From Caballeronia glathei (GTDB lineage Bacteria > Pseudomonadota > Gammaproteobacteria > Burkholderiales > Burkholderiaceae), in contig NZ_JFHC01000008.1 of assembly GCF_000698595.1 (NCBI RefSeq), positions 1 to 64,000 of the forward strand: DNA of 64,000 nt. The letters are read 5' to 3'. A model generated the notes under the pieces. It was not told the origin of the DNA, did not search any database, and saw only the letters and a program-made list of their open reading frames with translations. Numbering within the stretch: position 1 is the first letter of the stretch; each line of letters starts with the position of its first letter. Below are positions 1-12,073 of this stretch, in pieces. The position numbers and the translations under genes are program-made.

Positions 1-1
1 C

Positions 2-928
2 CCGGGCGGCAACGACGAGCGCCGCCCATTCAAGGCGCGCGGCGAGCCCCACCACACCGCCCGCGACACCGCGCATTCCGCCCCGAAGCGCACGGCGCCT
101 CCCAAACCCGCCCCCGCGGCACCGCACCATCCCGACGCCTCCCCCGCGCGCATCGCGCGCGCGGGGGAAGAGGGTCTCGTGCGCCTGTCGAAGGTGATGT
201 CCGAACTTGGCCTGTGCTCGCGTCGCGAAGCGGACGAATGGATCGAAAAGGGCTGGGTGCTGGTCGACGGCCAGGTGATCGACACGCTCGGCACGCGCAT
301 CCGCCCGGACCAGAACATCGAAATCCTGCCCGCCGCGCACGCCGCCCAGTCGCAGCAGGTGACGATCCTGCTGCACAAGCCGGTCGGCTTTGTCTCGGGA
401 CAGGCGGAGGACGGCTATCAGCCGGCCGTCACGCTGATCAACCCGTCGAATCACTGGGCCGACGACCAGTCCGGCATCCGTTTTTCCCCGAACCACTTGC
501 GCACGCTCGCGCCGGCCGGCCGCCTCGACATCGATTCGACCGGCCTGCTCGTCCTCACGCAGGACGGCCGCATCGCGAAACAGCTGATCGGCGGCCATTC
601 GGAGGTGGACAAGGAGTATCTCGTGCGGGTGAAATTCGGCGAGCACACGGTCGATGTCGAGCAGCACCTGCCCGCGGAAAGCCTCGCGCTGCTGCGCCAC
701 GGCCTGTCGCTCGACGACGTGCCGCTCAAGGCGGCGCAGGTCAGCTGGCAGAACGGCGAACAGCTGCGTTTCGTGCTGCGCGAAGGCAAGAAGCGCCAGA
801 TTCGCCGGATGTGCGAACTGGTCGGACTCGAGGTCGTCGGGTTGAAGCGCATTCGCATGGGACGCGTGACGCTCGGCGCGCTGCCCCCCGGCCAATGGCG
901 CTATCTCGCGTCAGACGAGACATTCTGA
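2..928 (+). CDS. RsuA/RluF-family rRNA pseudouridine synthase (5' end outside window)
   Basis: Isomerises a uridine to pseudouridine in ribosomal RNA. From a GTG at 179 there is a complete 249-residue enzyme: an S4 RNA-binding domain (RLSKVMSELGLCSRREAD) followed by the RsuA-type catalytic domain with the motif GRLDIDSTGLLVLT, whose first Asp is the expected catalytic residue, and a C-terminal KKRQIRRMCE segment typical of RluB/RluE/RluF. The frame stays open from 179 back to base 2, encoding a Pro/Ala/His/Arg-rich tail, so the true start probably lies upstream of the window. The C-terminal half looks most like RluF, but the target base cannot be fixed from sequence. The family call is secure; the subfamily and start are not. 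Confidence 0.85.
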   Translation, partial: PGGNDERRPFKARGEPHHTARDTAHSAPKRTAPPKPAPAAPHHPDASPARIARAGEEGLVRLSKVMSELGLCSRREADEWIEKGWVLVDGQVIDTLGTRIRPDQNIEILPAAHAAQSQQVTILLHKPVGFVSGQAEDGYQPAVTLINPSNHWADDQSGIRFSPNHLRTLAPAGRLDIDSTGLLVLTQDGRIAKQLIGGHSEVDKEYLVRVKFGEHTVDVEQHLPAESLALLRHGLSLDDVPLKAAQVSWQNGEQLRFVLREGKKRQIRRMCELVGLEVVGLKRIRMGRVTLGALPPGQWRYLASDETF

Positions 929-990
929 CCGCCATCGCGCACGCTTGCGGCAGCCAAAATTGCGTCGTGAAAAAACGACGCAAATCGAAA

Positions 991-1031
991 AAAACGGCGC
1001 GCACGAGGCTCATCGTGCGCGCCGTTTTTTT
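991..1031 (+). terminator. Intrinsic terminator after the pseudouridine synthase
   Basis: A perfect stem (991-1006 pairing with 1013-1028) with a six-base loop is followed by a T-run. The A-run on the 5' side means it could also work on the opposite strand. Confidence 0.9.
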
Positions 1032-1145
1032 GATCGAATTTTGACTAAAGAAAATGGGCCATCCATCCGATAGGCAGGTATACGCAACGTAGCCGCCTCC
1101 GGATCGCGCGTATATCCGCATCAGACGCCATTGAGGAGAACCGCC

Positions 1146-1379
1146 ATGTCAGTTGAGATCATTGTTCGCGAAACGAAAGCCGGCCTCGAAATCATCAGCG
1201 GACGGCGGCGGCTCGACGCCCTGCTCGCCCTGCGCGACGAAGTTGTCGTGATGAGCCCCGGCATCGGAGAGGTGGTGATTGCGCGGCTGCCCGACGGGCG
1301 TCTCCAGGCGTCGGCAGACCCCGAGCACGTGGCGCTCTTTCGTCAGCCGGATGCCGGCGCCAAGAAGACGTTTGCCTGA
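1146..1379 (+). CDS. Small protein of unknown function, 77 aa
   Basis: The ATG at 1146 is preceded by a good Shine-Dalgarno (GAGGAGAA at 1133-1140), which favours it over the TTG at 1131. The product (MSVEIIVRET...) is a small soluble protein rich in beta-forming residues, with no signal peptide, membrane segment or motif I can name. It is a single-gene unit between the terminator at 991-1031 and the convergent def gene. I recognise no function; similar short proteins are probably restricted to Burkholderiaceae, but that is an impression. Codon use matches its neighbours and the strong ribosome-binding site supports it as real. Confidence 0.65.
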   Translation: MSVEIIVRETKAGLEIISGRRRLDALLALRDEVVVMSPGIGEVVIARLPDGRLQASADPEHVALFRQPDAGAKKTFA

Positions 1380-1390
1380 AACTGAAACAA

Positions 1391-1410
1391 GGCCGCGCGC
1401 ACGAGCGGCC
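1391..1410. terminator. Possible weak terminator hairpin between convergent genes
   Basis: GGCCGC (1391-1396) pairs with GCGGCC (1405-1410) between the ends of the small gene and def. There is only a short T-rich tail, so activity is uncertain. Confidence 0.35.
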
Positions 1411-1429
1411 TCGTTCCCTGCATCGACGC

Positions 1430-4260
<2,831 letters not shown>

Positions 4261-5487
4261 TTACTGGCTGAAGAGGCGCCGCGTGGCGGGCGAGCCCGCC
4301 GGGATGCCCGCCTGCTCCAGCTTGGCGTAGAGCGTCATCAACTGCTTTTCGATCGCGAGCAGCGCCGATTCCGGAAGCGGACGGCGCTGATCGTCGACGA
4401 CCCGCGCGCCGATGCGCTCGGAGAGCGACTTCGCGTAATCGCACATCAGGCGGAACGGGAGGATGTCCTCGTCGGCGACGGGCACGTCGAGCACCAGCGT
4501 GATCATCTGGCCGCCCTTGTACGTGAGGTCGTCGCGCAGAAAGTTGGTGTCGCCGAACTGGAGCATGAAGACGGGGTTCTGCTTCGCGTCGAGCTTGACG
4601 AAACGCGTGCCGTCGCGCGAGAGCAGCAGGCCGTCCTGCGACGCCACCGCCTGCACGTAGTTCGCGGACCAGGGCGCGCCGTCGGAGAGAATGTTGATCG
4701 ACAGCTGCGCGTCGCACTGGGCGGCGAAGGCGTCGAGTTCGCGCGCCATGCCGACGGTTTCCAGCATGTCGGGGAATTCGGGCGCGCCGTCGATCGCGTC
4801 GGCGAAACGCTGCACGCCGGTCACGAACTCGGAGAATTCGAGCTCGTTCAACGCGCCGCTGCGGTTCGCGAGTTGCGCGGCAGCGCGCAGCTCTTCATAG
4901 CGCGCGCCGTTCTTGAGCAGCTCCCACGTGGACGTGCCCTCCAGCTTGCCTTCGATGTTCACCGGCTTGCTGCCCGCGCGGCGCAGCCGCTGGGCAAGCG
5001 GAATCACCTTGTCGCCGGCGATCGGCGCGGTGAGGCGGATCGGCACGATGCAGTCGATGCGCCGGTCGACGAGCGCAGGCGGCGCCGACGAAATCGTGGT
5101 CGCAGCGGGCAGCACCGGCTCGGCCTCGTCGGCGTCCTCGTCCGCTCCCCGCGGCTCGCCGTTGGCCGAGGTCGCCTCGGCCTGAAGGTCGACGGCCGTG
5201 TCGGCGGGCGCGACCGCCGGCATCGGCGCGCCGCCGAAGCTCGGCTCGACGCGCGCATCCTTCGTTTCGCCCTCGCCGATTGCGGGCTCGCGGCGGGCGG
5301 GCCGCACCGGCTCGATGAACGGCTGCTCTTCGTCGGCGTCCTGGCGCGCGAGCGAATCCGCCGCGTCGTCGGGCATCGGACGCGGCATCCTGCGGCGCAC
5401 CTTCGCGCTCTGCCAGGCGTTATAGACCACGACGCCGCCCACCACCACGGCACCGGCTCCGATCAAACCGAGTGTCAACTCGTCCAT
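4261..5487 (-). CDS. zipA: Cell division protein ZipA
   Basis: Anchors FtsZ polymers to the inner membrane at the division site. The 408-residue protein has the ZipA layout: a very short periplasmic N-terminus and one membrane helix (residues about 5-25, LGLIGAGAVVVGGVVVY), a long charged and Pro/Ala-rich linker (about 30-150), and a C-terminal FtsZ-binding domain that begins near the CIVPIRLTAP segment. It lies 149 bp downstream of smc and 222 bp upstream of ligA, the usual beta-proteobacterial order. The linker is unusually rich in acidic residues (ADEDADEAEP), as is common in this family. Identification rests on architecture, the C-terminal domain and gene order. Confidence 0.88.
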   Translation of the reverse strand: MDELTLGLIGAGAVVVGGVVVYNAWQSAKVRRRMPRPMPDDAADSLARQDADEEQPFIEPVRPARREPAIGEGETKDARVEPSFGGAPMPAVAPADTAVDLQAEATSANGEPRGADEDADEAEPVLPAATTISSAPPALVDRRIDCIVPIRLTAPIAGDKVIPLAQRLRRAGSKPVNIEGKLEGTSTWELLKNGARYEELRAAAQLANRSGALNELEFSEFVTGVQRFADAIDGAPEFPDMLETVGMARELDAFAAQCDAQLSINILSDGAPWSANYVQAVASQDGLLLSRDGTRFVKLDAKQNPVFMLQFGDTNFLRDDLTYKGGQMITLVLDVPVADEDILPFRLMCDYAKSLSERIGARVVDDQRRPLPESALLAIEKQLMTLYAKLEQAGIPAGSPATRRLFSQ

Positions 5488-5636
5488 GCACGCTCCACCA
5501 AACTTTTAGTTGCGATGCGCCGCGCGATCTGTCGCGCACGCCTTCCGGCGTGCACAGGACTCCGCGCCTGCGCGCTTTCAGCCGGACAGGGTCCGGCCCT
5601 TCATCGGATCAAGGCTAACTTTGCGTCAACTTACCG

Positions 5637-8600
5637 TCAGCCTGCATTCTGTGCGAATCCGGCCGCGGATTCCATGTCCACGGCGACGATCCGCGACACG
5701 CCCTGTTCCTGCATCGTCACGCCGATCAGTTGCTGCGCCATTTCCATCGCGATCTTGTTGTGCGAAATGAACAGGAACTGCGTCTTGTCGGACATGGCGC
5801 GCACGAGATTGGCGAAACGCTCGGTGTTGGCGTCGTCGAGCGGCGCGTCCACCTCGTCCAGCAGACAGAACGGCGCCGGATTCAGCTGGAACATCGCGAA
5901 CACGAGCGCGGTGGCCGTGAGCGCCTTCTCGCCGCCGGAGAGCAGGTGAATCGTCGAATTCTTCTTGCCGGGCGGCTGCGCCATCACCTGCACGCCGGCA
6001 TCGAGGATTTCGTCGCCGGTCATGATGAGCTTCGCCTGCCCGCCGCCGAACAGACGCGGGAACAGCTCGCCGAAATGCTGGTTCACTTCGTCGAACGTGC
6101 CTTGCAGCAGGCCGCGCGTTTCCTGGTCGATCTTCTGGATCGCGTCTTCCAGCGTGCCGATCGCGTTGTTCAGGTCGGCCGACTGGGAGTCCAGGAATTC
6201 CTTGCGCTGCGTGGCCGTGGCGAGCTCGTCGAGCGCGGCCATGTTGACAGGGCCGAGCGCGGTGATCGCGTTGTTCAGGCGCGTGACTTCGCCCTGCAGA
6301 TACGACGGCTTCAGATCCGGCGTGAGCTTCGCCTGCAGCTCGGCCTCGTCGACACCCGCCGCCAGCAGTTGCTCGACGAACTGCTCGCCGCTGATGCGCG
6401 CCGCCTGCTCCTTCAGCTGCAATTCGCCGATGCGCTCGCGCAGCGGCTGCAGTGAACGTTCGGCGGTGAGCCGGTTTTCATCGGCGTGGCGCAGGCGCGC
6501 GGTCAGGTCGTCGAGTTCGACGCGCGCCGCGTGCAGCGCCTCTTCCTTTGCCGCGCGCACTTCGAGCGCGTCCTGCAGGCCCGTGTGCGCCGTCTGCTCG
6601 TTGATCGTTTCGAGTTCGGCGCGCGCGTCCTCCAGCGCGATCGCGACGCGCTCGCTCTGCTCGCGCGCCGTCTCGATATTGCGCCGGTATTCCTCGATCT
6701 TCGCGGCAAGCCCGCGCACGGCAAAGCTCGCGTCGCTCGCCGCGCGCTCCAGGTCGCGTGCTTCCTGGCGGGCGTTCGTGAGCGTCTCGTCGAGTGCCTC
6801 GAATGCAAGCTGGTTGTCCTCGAAGCGCGCCTGCAACTCGGCAAGCTCGCTGTCGTGCCGCTCGAAGTTCGCCTCCGATTCGGCCCGCAGCGCGCGCTGC
6901 TCCTCGATCTGCGCGCCGATCTCCTCCAGTTCCTCGCGAATCTGCGTGCTGCGCTGCGTGTAGCGCTCGTGCGCCTGCGTGAGCTTGAGCACGTCGAGTT
7001 GCAGCGCGTGCACACGCTGCGTCGCGCGCTCGGCGGCCGAGCGTGCGTCCGCGAGCGCCTGCGACGCCTGCGTGTGCGCCGCCTCGGCATGCACGGCGGC
7101 GGCGCGTGCTTCGTCGGCGAGCAGCGCCTGGGCGCGCGCCTGGCGCGCCAGGTTCTCGATTTCCTGCTGGCGCGCGAGCATGCCGGCCTGCTCGGAATCG
7201 GCGGCGTAGAGCTGCACGCCGACGCGCGTCACCAGATGCCCCGCCTTCACGACGAACGTGCCGCCCTCGGGCAGTTGCGCGCGCGCGGCGAGCGCCTCCC
7301 CGATACCGTCGGCGACGAAGGTCGTGCCGAGCCAGTCGTTCAGCACGGCGCGAATGCCCGGGTCGTCGATGCGAACGAGCGACAGGAGCGTTCGCAGCCC
7401 CTGCGGCGTCTCGAGCGGACGGCCGGCGGGCGGCGGCGCGTAGAACGCGAGCTTGGCGGGCGGCGCGTCGGTGGCGAAGGCCTTGACCCAGTCGAGATTC
7501 GACACTTCCAGCGCCGTCATCCGCTCGCGCAGCGCGGCTTCGAGCGCCGTCTCCCAGCCTGCCTCGACGTGCAGCTTCTTCCAGAGACGCGGCAGGCCGC
7601 CCAGCTCGTGCTTGTCGAGCCACGGCTGGATCTTGCCTTCGGTCTGGACGTTTTCCTGAAGCTGCCTGAGCGCGGCGAGGCGCGCTTCCAGCTGATGGAT
7701 CTGCGCGCTTTCCGCCTGCACGCGCTCCTGCGCCGCGCGGCGCTCGCCGTCGAGACGCGGCAGCGTTTCCTGCGCGCCGGCAAGGCGCGCCTGCGCCTCG
7801 GCGAGCATTTCCTGATGCTCGGCAAACTGCATGCGCATCTCTTCGAGCTGCGCTTCGTCAGGCGCGTCGAGCCCGCCCGCCTCGGTCTTGAGACGCTCGT
7901 GACGCTGCTGCAACTGCTGAAGCTGCTGGTCCGCGTTGCGCTGATGCGCCGCTTCGAGCTTGAGCGCCTGCTCCGTCTGCGCGATGCCGGCGCGCTCCTC
8001 GTTCAGCTGCGACTGCGCATCGCGCCAGCGCGCCTCAAGCGCGGGCAGCGCGTCGTGCTTCGCGGCCGCGTTATCCTGCGCGACAGCGGCCTTCTCCTCG
8101 CCGATCGCGAGCGCGTCCTCGGCCTCGGCGATCTCGCCGCGCGCCTTCTCGGCCTGCATCTGCCACTGCTCGCGCTGCGCGGTGAGCGCGGCGATCTGCG
8201 CCTGCACGCGATTGCGCGACTCGACGATGAACTTGATCTCCGCCTCGAGCCGGCTCACTTCCGAATTCGCTTCGTAGAGCGCGCCCTGCGCGCCCTGCAT
8301 CGCGTCGCTCGCACTGTAGTGCGCAACGCGCAGCGTCTCCAGTTGCGCCTCCACTTCGCGCAGACGCGCCGTCTGCCCTTCGAGATCGGTCTGCGCCTCG
8401 CCGATCGCGCGCCGCTGGCGCTCGGCCTCGCTGCCCGCCTCGGTCTTGCGCAGAAGCCACAGCAAGCGCTGCTTTTCCTCGCCTTCGGCCTGCAACTCCT
8501 TGTACCTGGTCGCAACGACGGCCTGCGCCTCGAGCTTTTCGAGATTCGCGCCCAGTTCGCGGACGATATCCTCGACCCGCGTCAGATTTTCCCGCGTGTC

Positions 8601-9155
8601 ATGCAGGCGATTCTCTGTTTCGCGACGCCGCTCCTTGTACTTCGACACGCCCGCGGCTTCTTCGAGAAACACGCGCAGCTCTTCCGGCTTCGCCTCGATG
8701 ATCCGCGCGATCATGCCCTGCCCGATGATCGCGTAGGCGCGCGGGCCGAGACCCGTGCCGAGGAAGATGTCCTGAATGTCGCGGCGGCGCGCCGGCAGGT
8801 TGTTGATGTAGTAGCTCGACGTGCCGTCGCGCGTGAGCACGCGCTTCACGGCGATTTCGCCGTAGGTGCTCCATTGACCGGCGGCGCGGCCGTCGGCGTT
8901 GTCGAAGATCAGTTCGACGCTGGCCCGGCTGCCGGGCTTGCGCGCCGTCGAGCCATTGAAGATCACGTCCTGCATCGATTCGCCGCGCAGCTCGGAGGCG
9001 CGCGATTCGCCGAGCACCCAGCGCACGGCATCAATGATGTTGGACTTGCCACAGCCATTGGGCCCGACGACGCCGACCAGCTGGCCCGGGACCTGGAAAT
9101 GCGTGGGATCGACGAATGACTTGAAGCCAGCGAGTTTTATCGAGGTCAGACGCAC
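5637..9155 (-). CDS. smc: Chromosome segregation ATPase SMC
   Basis: Structural maintenance of chromosomes protein; with ScpA/ScpB it forms the bacterial condensin that organises newly replicated DNA. The 1172-residue length fits the family. Residues 31-38 are the Walker A GPNGCGKS; long coiled coils (about 165-500 and 650-1010) flank a hinge (about 510-640); the C-terminal head has LSGGEKALTA (ABC signature) and the Walker B segment FCLLDEVDAPLDD. I chose the GTG at 9155 (product starting RLTSIKLAGFKSF), the normal N-terminus; the frame is open to 9320 but that extension shows no family features. ScpA/ScpB are not in the window. First gene of the smc-zipA-ligA-def run. Confidence 0.97.
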   Translation of the reverse strand: MRLTSIKLAGFKSFVDPTHFQVPGQLVGVVGPNGCGKSNIIDAVRWVLGESRASELRGESMQDVIFNGSTARKPGSRASVELIFDNADGRAAGQWSTYGEIAVKRVLTRDGTSSYYINNLPARRRDIQDIFLGTGLGPRAYAIIGQGMIARIIEAKPEELRVFLEEAAGVSKYKERRRETENRLHDTRENLTRVEDIVRELGANLEKLEAQAVVATRYKELQAEGEEKQRLLWLLRKTEAGSEAERQRRAIGEAQTDLEGQTARLREVEAQLETLRVAHYSASDAMQGAQGALYEANSEVSRLEAEIKFIVESRNRVQAQIAALTAQREQWQMQAEKARGEIAEAEDALAIGEEKAAVAQDNAAAKHDALPALEARWRDAQSQLNEERAGIAQTEQALKLEAAHQRNADQQLQQLQQRHERLKTEAGGLDAPDEAQLEEMRMQFAEHQEMLAEAQARLAGAQETLPRLDGERRAAQERVQAESAQIHQLEARLAALRQLQENVQTEGKIQPWLDKHELGGLPRLWKKLHVEAGWETALEAALRERMTALEVSNLDWVKAFATDAPPAKLAFYAPPPAGRPLETPQGLRTLLSLVRIDDPGIRAVLNDWLGTTFVADGIGEALAARAQLPEGGTFVVKAGHLVTRVGVQLYAADSEQAGMLARQQEIENLARQARAQALLADEARAAAVHAEAAHTQASQALADARSAAERATQRVHALQLDVLKLTQAHERYTQRSTQIREELEEIGAQIEEQRALRAESEANFERHDSELAELQARFEDNQLAFEALDETLTNARQEARDLERAASDASFAVRGLAAKIEEYRRNIETAREQSERVAIALEDARAELETINEQTAHTGLQDALEVRAAKEEALHAARVELDDLTARLRHADENRLTAERSLQPLRERIGELQLKEQAARISGEQFVEQLLAAGVDEAELQAKLTPDLKPSYLQGEVTRLNNAITALGPVNMAALDELATATQRKEFLDSQSADLNNAIGTLEDAIQKIDQETRGLLQGTFDEVNQHFGELFPRLFGGGQAKLIMTGDEILDAGVQVMAQPPGKKNSTIHLLSGGEKALTATALVFAMFQLNPAPFCLLDEVDAPLDDANTERFANLVRAMSDKTQFLFISHNKIAMEMAQQLIGVTMQEQGVSRIVAVDMESAAGFAQNAG

Positions 9156-9402
9156 GGCGATATCGCTGTTGGAAAAGAATTCTGGCGTATACGCGGATAC
9201 GGGGCCGACGGACCGCGCACGGCTTCGTGAGATCAGCCGCGCGAACGGCGTGCCGCCGGTCGAATCGCTCGGGCGTGCGCGCTGCCGGCCGGTCGCATCC
9301 GAACGCTGTTCGACATGCAATCAACGACTTGCAGCGGGTTTGCCGAATCGTCCGATTGACGATCCGGCTCGCTTGGTGGCACGGCCCGGCGAGCGGTCAC
9401 AA

Positions 9403-10383
9403 TCATACCATCGCGCGTGTCGATTTCTTCTTGGGGTGCGGCTCGTCGCGCGGCTCGTCACATTGCTCGCGAGGCTCCCGCGGATCGCGTGGTTCCTTCT
9501 CGCGATGCACCCAGCCCGACAGCACGCACGCCGCGACGATACACGCGCCGCCCGCCCACTCGCGCGCGCCCGGCACCTCGCCCGCGAAGAGCCACGCCGA
9601 GAGCGCCGTCACGACGAGCTCGAACAGCATGATGATCGACGCGCGGTTGGCCGGCACCTTCGCCAGGCCGATCTGCACGAGCATGTTGTTCGATGCGAGC
9701 ACGATGCCGAGGCCCGCCACGAGCAACGCGACCATGCCGAGCTGCGACGCCGCGGGCGGCGCCGTCATCGGCTCGAAGAGCATCGCGACCGAAGCGACGA
9801 GCGCCGCGCCGCCGAAGATCGTCGCGGTGCGCATCTCGGATTTCATCGCGGGCAGCACGCGGCTCACCTTGACGATCAGCACGTTGCTCATCGCGAAGCC
9901 CATGCCGCCCATGAGCCCCGCCCATTCGGCGAGATTCGCGGGCAGCGGCAGGCCGAGCTCGGGCGACCAGAGCATCGTCGCCGCGCCCGCGAGCGACAGT
10001 CCGGCGAGCGCCACGCCTGAACGCGTCAGCCGCTCGTGCAGGATGAAATGCGCGAAGAGCGCGGTCCAGGCCGGGGTCAGATAGAAGAGCAGCAGCACGC
10101 GCATCACCTGCCCGTGGATCGCGCCCCAGACGAAGCCGATATTGGTCACCCCTGCCGCAATCGCGAGCGCGACGAGCAGCCAGTGCCACGAGATCGAGCG
10201 GATCGAGCCGCGCCGCACGAGGAGGACGAAGAGGCACGCGGCGGCGCTCGTCGCGGCACTCGCCGCCGTGCCGGTGAGGCCGAGCGCGGCGAGCATGCGC
10301 ATCGGATACCAGACGAGGCCCCAGACGGACGCGCCGAGCATGATCGCGAGCGTCGGCAAGGTGCTGCCAATGCGCGGGTTCAT
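9403..10383 (-). CDS. DMT-superfamily (EamA-type) transporter
   Basis: An inner-membrane exporter-like protein of about 326 residues with roughly ten predicted membrane helices arranged as two EamA repeats, the drug/metabolite transporter layout; the substrate cannot be told. The ATG at 10383 (MNPRIGSTLPTLAIMLGASVWG) places the first helix at once after the start, and the longer frame upstream has no hydrophobic segment. The C-terminus is a short, highly charged tail (REKEPRDPREPREQ ... KKKST) likely to be cytoplasmic. It is transcribed alone, divergently from dapC and downstream of nothing obvious on its strand. Confidence 0.82.
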   Translation of the reverse strand: MNPRIGSTLPTLAIMLGASVWGLVWYPMRMLAALGLTGTAASAATSAAACLFVLLVRRGSIRSISWHWLLVALAIAAGVTNIGFVWGAIHGQVMRVLLLFYLTPAWTALFAHFILHERLTRSGVALAGLSLAGAATMLWSPELGLPLPANLAEWAGLMGGMGFAMSNVLIVKVSRVLPAMKSEMRTATIFGGAALVASVAMLFEPMTAPPAASQLGMVALLVAGLGIVLASNNMLVQIGLAKVPANRASIIMLFELVVTALSAWLFAGEVPGAREWAGGACIVAACVLSGWVHREKEPRDPREPREQCDEPRDEPHPKKKSTRAMV

Positions 10384-10813
10384 TGCGATGCGCCCCTGCC
10401 GGTATCGCCGCCGGGTGTCTCCCTTGCCGCGGACATCTGCGCCGGCCTCTGCGCGATGCCTCTTTCCTTGCCTGACCGCATTCACTGCTCCATCGTTCTT
10501 GCGTTGCGCGCGCCGGGCTCCGGGAGGATCGTGCACCCGCCGGATGCCCTTGCCCGCCGCCTGCGCGCGGATAGTGCCGCTGTATAATCAAACGCTTCCC
10601 CGCGCGAATGCGCGGAAGCTCTCCCAGTTGCTGCCAGCTTAGTGCCACCAGCGCCAGCAGCGCCAGCAGTGCCAGATAGTGCCGAGCCGCGGCTCGCTGC
10701 GGCCCGCCCCGGGTCACGACGCCCAGGCGTCGGCCGGTGCGCGGGCCACCGCGCAGCAAGCCGTTTCGAATCCTCCGGACCCTTTTTTGCCGCCGTCATT
10801 CCTCGACTACGCC
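10384..10813. promoter_or_regulatory. Divergent intergenic region and dapC leader
   Basis: No gene is visible between the DMT transporter and dapC. A TATAAT at 10583-10588 is the clearest -10 candidate for dapC, though no good -35 lies 16-18 bp before it. The leader then holds a stem-loop at about 10593-10620 (CCGCGC and GCGCGG around GAAT, with a GCTT/AAGC extension) and a 9-bp tandem repeat at 10633-10683. Confidence 0.45.
10633..10683 (+). repeat. 9-bp tandem repeat in the dapC leader
   Basis: Units GCCACCAGC, GCCAGCAGC and GCCAGCAGT lie end to end at 10644-10670, flanked by diverged copies (GCCAGCTTAGT before, GCCAGATAGT after). Confidence 0.6.
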
Positions 10814-12043
10814 GTGAATCCACTTCTGCAGACACTTCAGCCGTATCCGTTCGAAAAGCTGCGCGCGCTCTTCAAGGACATCAAGCCGCGCGCCGGTTTC
10901 TCCCCGATCAGCTTCGGCATCGGCGAACCCAAGCATCCGACGCCCGCGATCGTGCGCGATGCCGTCGTGAACGCGCTCGGCGGCCTGTCGGCCTATCCGG
11001 CGACGCTCGGCAGCGAGCCGCTGCGCCAGGCCATCGCCGCGTGGGTCGAAAAGCGCTACCACCTCCCCGCCGTCGATGCCGCCACGCAGGTGCTGCCCGT
11101 CTCCGGCTCGCGCGAAGCGCTTTTCGCGCTCGCGCAGACCGTGATCGACAGCCGGGGTGCCGGCCCGGCCGGCGCGGCAGCCGAACGGCCGATCGTACTC
11201 TGTCCGAACCCGTTCTATCAAATCTACGAGGGCGCGGCGCTCCTCGCGGGCGCCGTGCCGTACTTCGCCAACAGCGATCCGGCGCGCAACTTCGCCTGCG
11301 ACTATTCGGCGGTGCCTGAGGAAATCTGGGCGCGCACGCAACTGCTCTACGTCTGCACGCCGGGCAATCCGACGGGCGCCGTGCTCACGCTCGACGACTG
11401 GCGCGAGCTCTTCGCCCTGTCGGACAAGCACGGCTTCGTGATCGCCTCCGACGAATGCTATTCCGAGATCTACTTCGACGAAGCCTCCCCGCCGCTCGGC
11501 GGCCTCGAGGCGGCGCACCGGCTCGGGCGCGGCTTCGAGCGGCTCGTGATGCTCTCGAGCCTCTCGAAGCGATCGAACGTGCCGGGCATGCGCTCGGGCT
11601 TCGTCGCGGGCGACGCGTCGATCCTGAAGAGCTTCCTGCTCTACCGCACCTATCACGGCACGGCGCTCTCCACCGTGTACCAGACGGCGAGCGCCGTGGC
11701 GTGGCAGGACGAAACCCACGTGCGCGAGAACCGCGCGAAATACCTGCAAAAGTTCACGGCGGTCACGCCGATGCTCGCCGAGGTGCTCGACGTGCGCCTG
11801 CCGGACGCCGCGTTCTACCTGTGGGCCAACGTCCGCCGCACCGGCCTCGCCGACACCGAGTTCGCCGCGCGTCTCTACGCCGACTATAATGTGACGGTTC
11901 TGCCCGGCTCCTATCTCGCGCGCACCGCGCACGGCACGAATCCCGGCGAGGGGTTCGTGCGCATCGCGCTCGTCGCCGCGCTCGAAGAATGTGTCGAGGG
12001 AGCGCGCCGCATCGTCGAGTTCTGCCGCTCGCTCGCGCAGTAA
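10814..12043 (+). CDS. dapC: Succinyldiaminopimelate transaminase
   Basis: PLP-dependent aminotransferase that converts N-succinyl-2-amino-6-ketopimelate to N-succinyl-LL-diaminopimelate in the succinylase route to lysine and peptidoglycan. The 409-residue protein is a fold-type I aminotransferase with CTPGNPTGAVLT, SDECYSEIYF and the PLP-Lys segment SSLSKRSNVPGMRSGF, the same as the DapC form described in Bordetella. The GTG at 10814 (NPLLQTLQPYPFEKLRALF) matches the family start; the frame is open to 10679 but that part is low-complexity. No strong Shine-Dalgarno precedes the GTG. dapD follows after 30 bp, which fixes the pathway. Confidence 0.93.
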   Translation: MNPLLQTLQPYPFEKLRALFKDIKPRAGFSPISFGIGEPKHPTPAIVRDAVVNALGGLSAYPATLGSEPLRQAIAAWVEKRYHLPAVDAATQVLPVSGSREALFALAQTVIDSRGAGPAGAAAERPIVLCPNPFYQIYEGAALLAGAVPYFANSDPARNFACDYSAVPEEIWARTQLLYVCTPGNPTGAVLTLDDWRELFALSDKHGFVIASDECYSEIYFDEASPPLGGLEAAHRLGRGFERLVMLSSLSKRSNVPGMRSGFVAGDASILKSFLLYRTYHGTALSTVYQTASAVAWQDETHVRENRAKYLQKFTAVTPMLAEVLDVRLPDAAFYLWANVRRTGLADTEFAARLYADYNVTVLPGSYLARTAHGTNPGEGFVRIALVAALEECVEGARRIVEFCRSLAQ

Positions 12044-12073
12044 ATCCATCCTCCATTACCGATACCACTCAAC

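Noticed and set aside
6486-9119. 877-residue plus-strand frame opposite smc
   Set aside because: It is antisense to the coiled-coil region of a certain gene; its Arg/Leu-rich composition is what high-GC antisense frames give, and it has no domain.
10589-10813. Lysine riboswitch in the dapC leader
   Set aside because: The leader is short, GC-rich and has only one simple stem and a repeat; no L-box features are visible.
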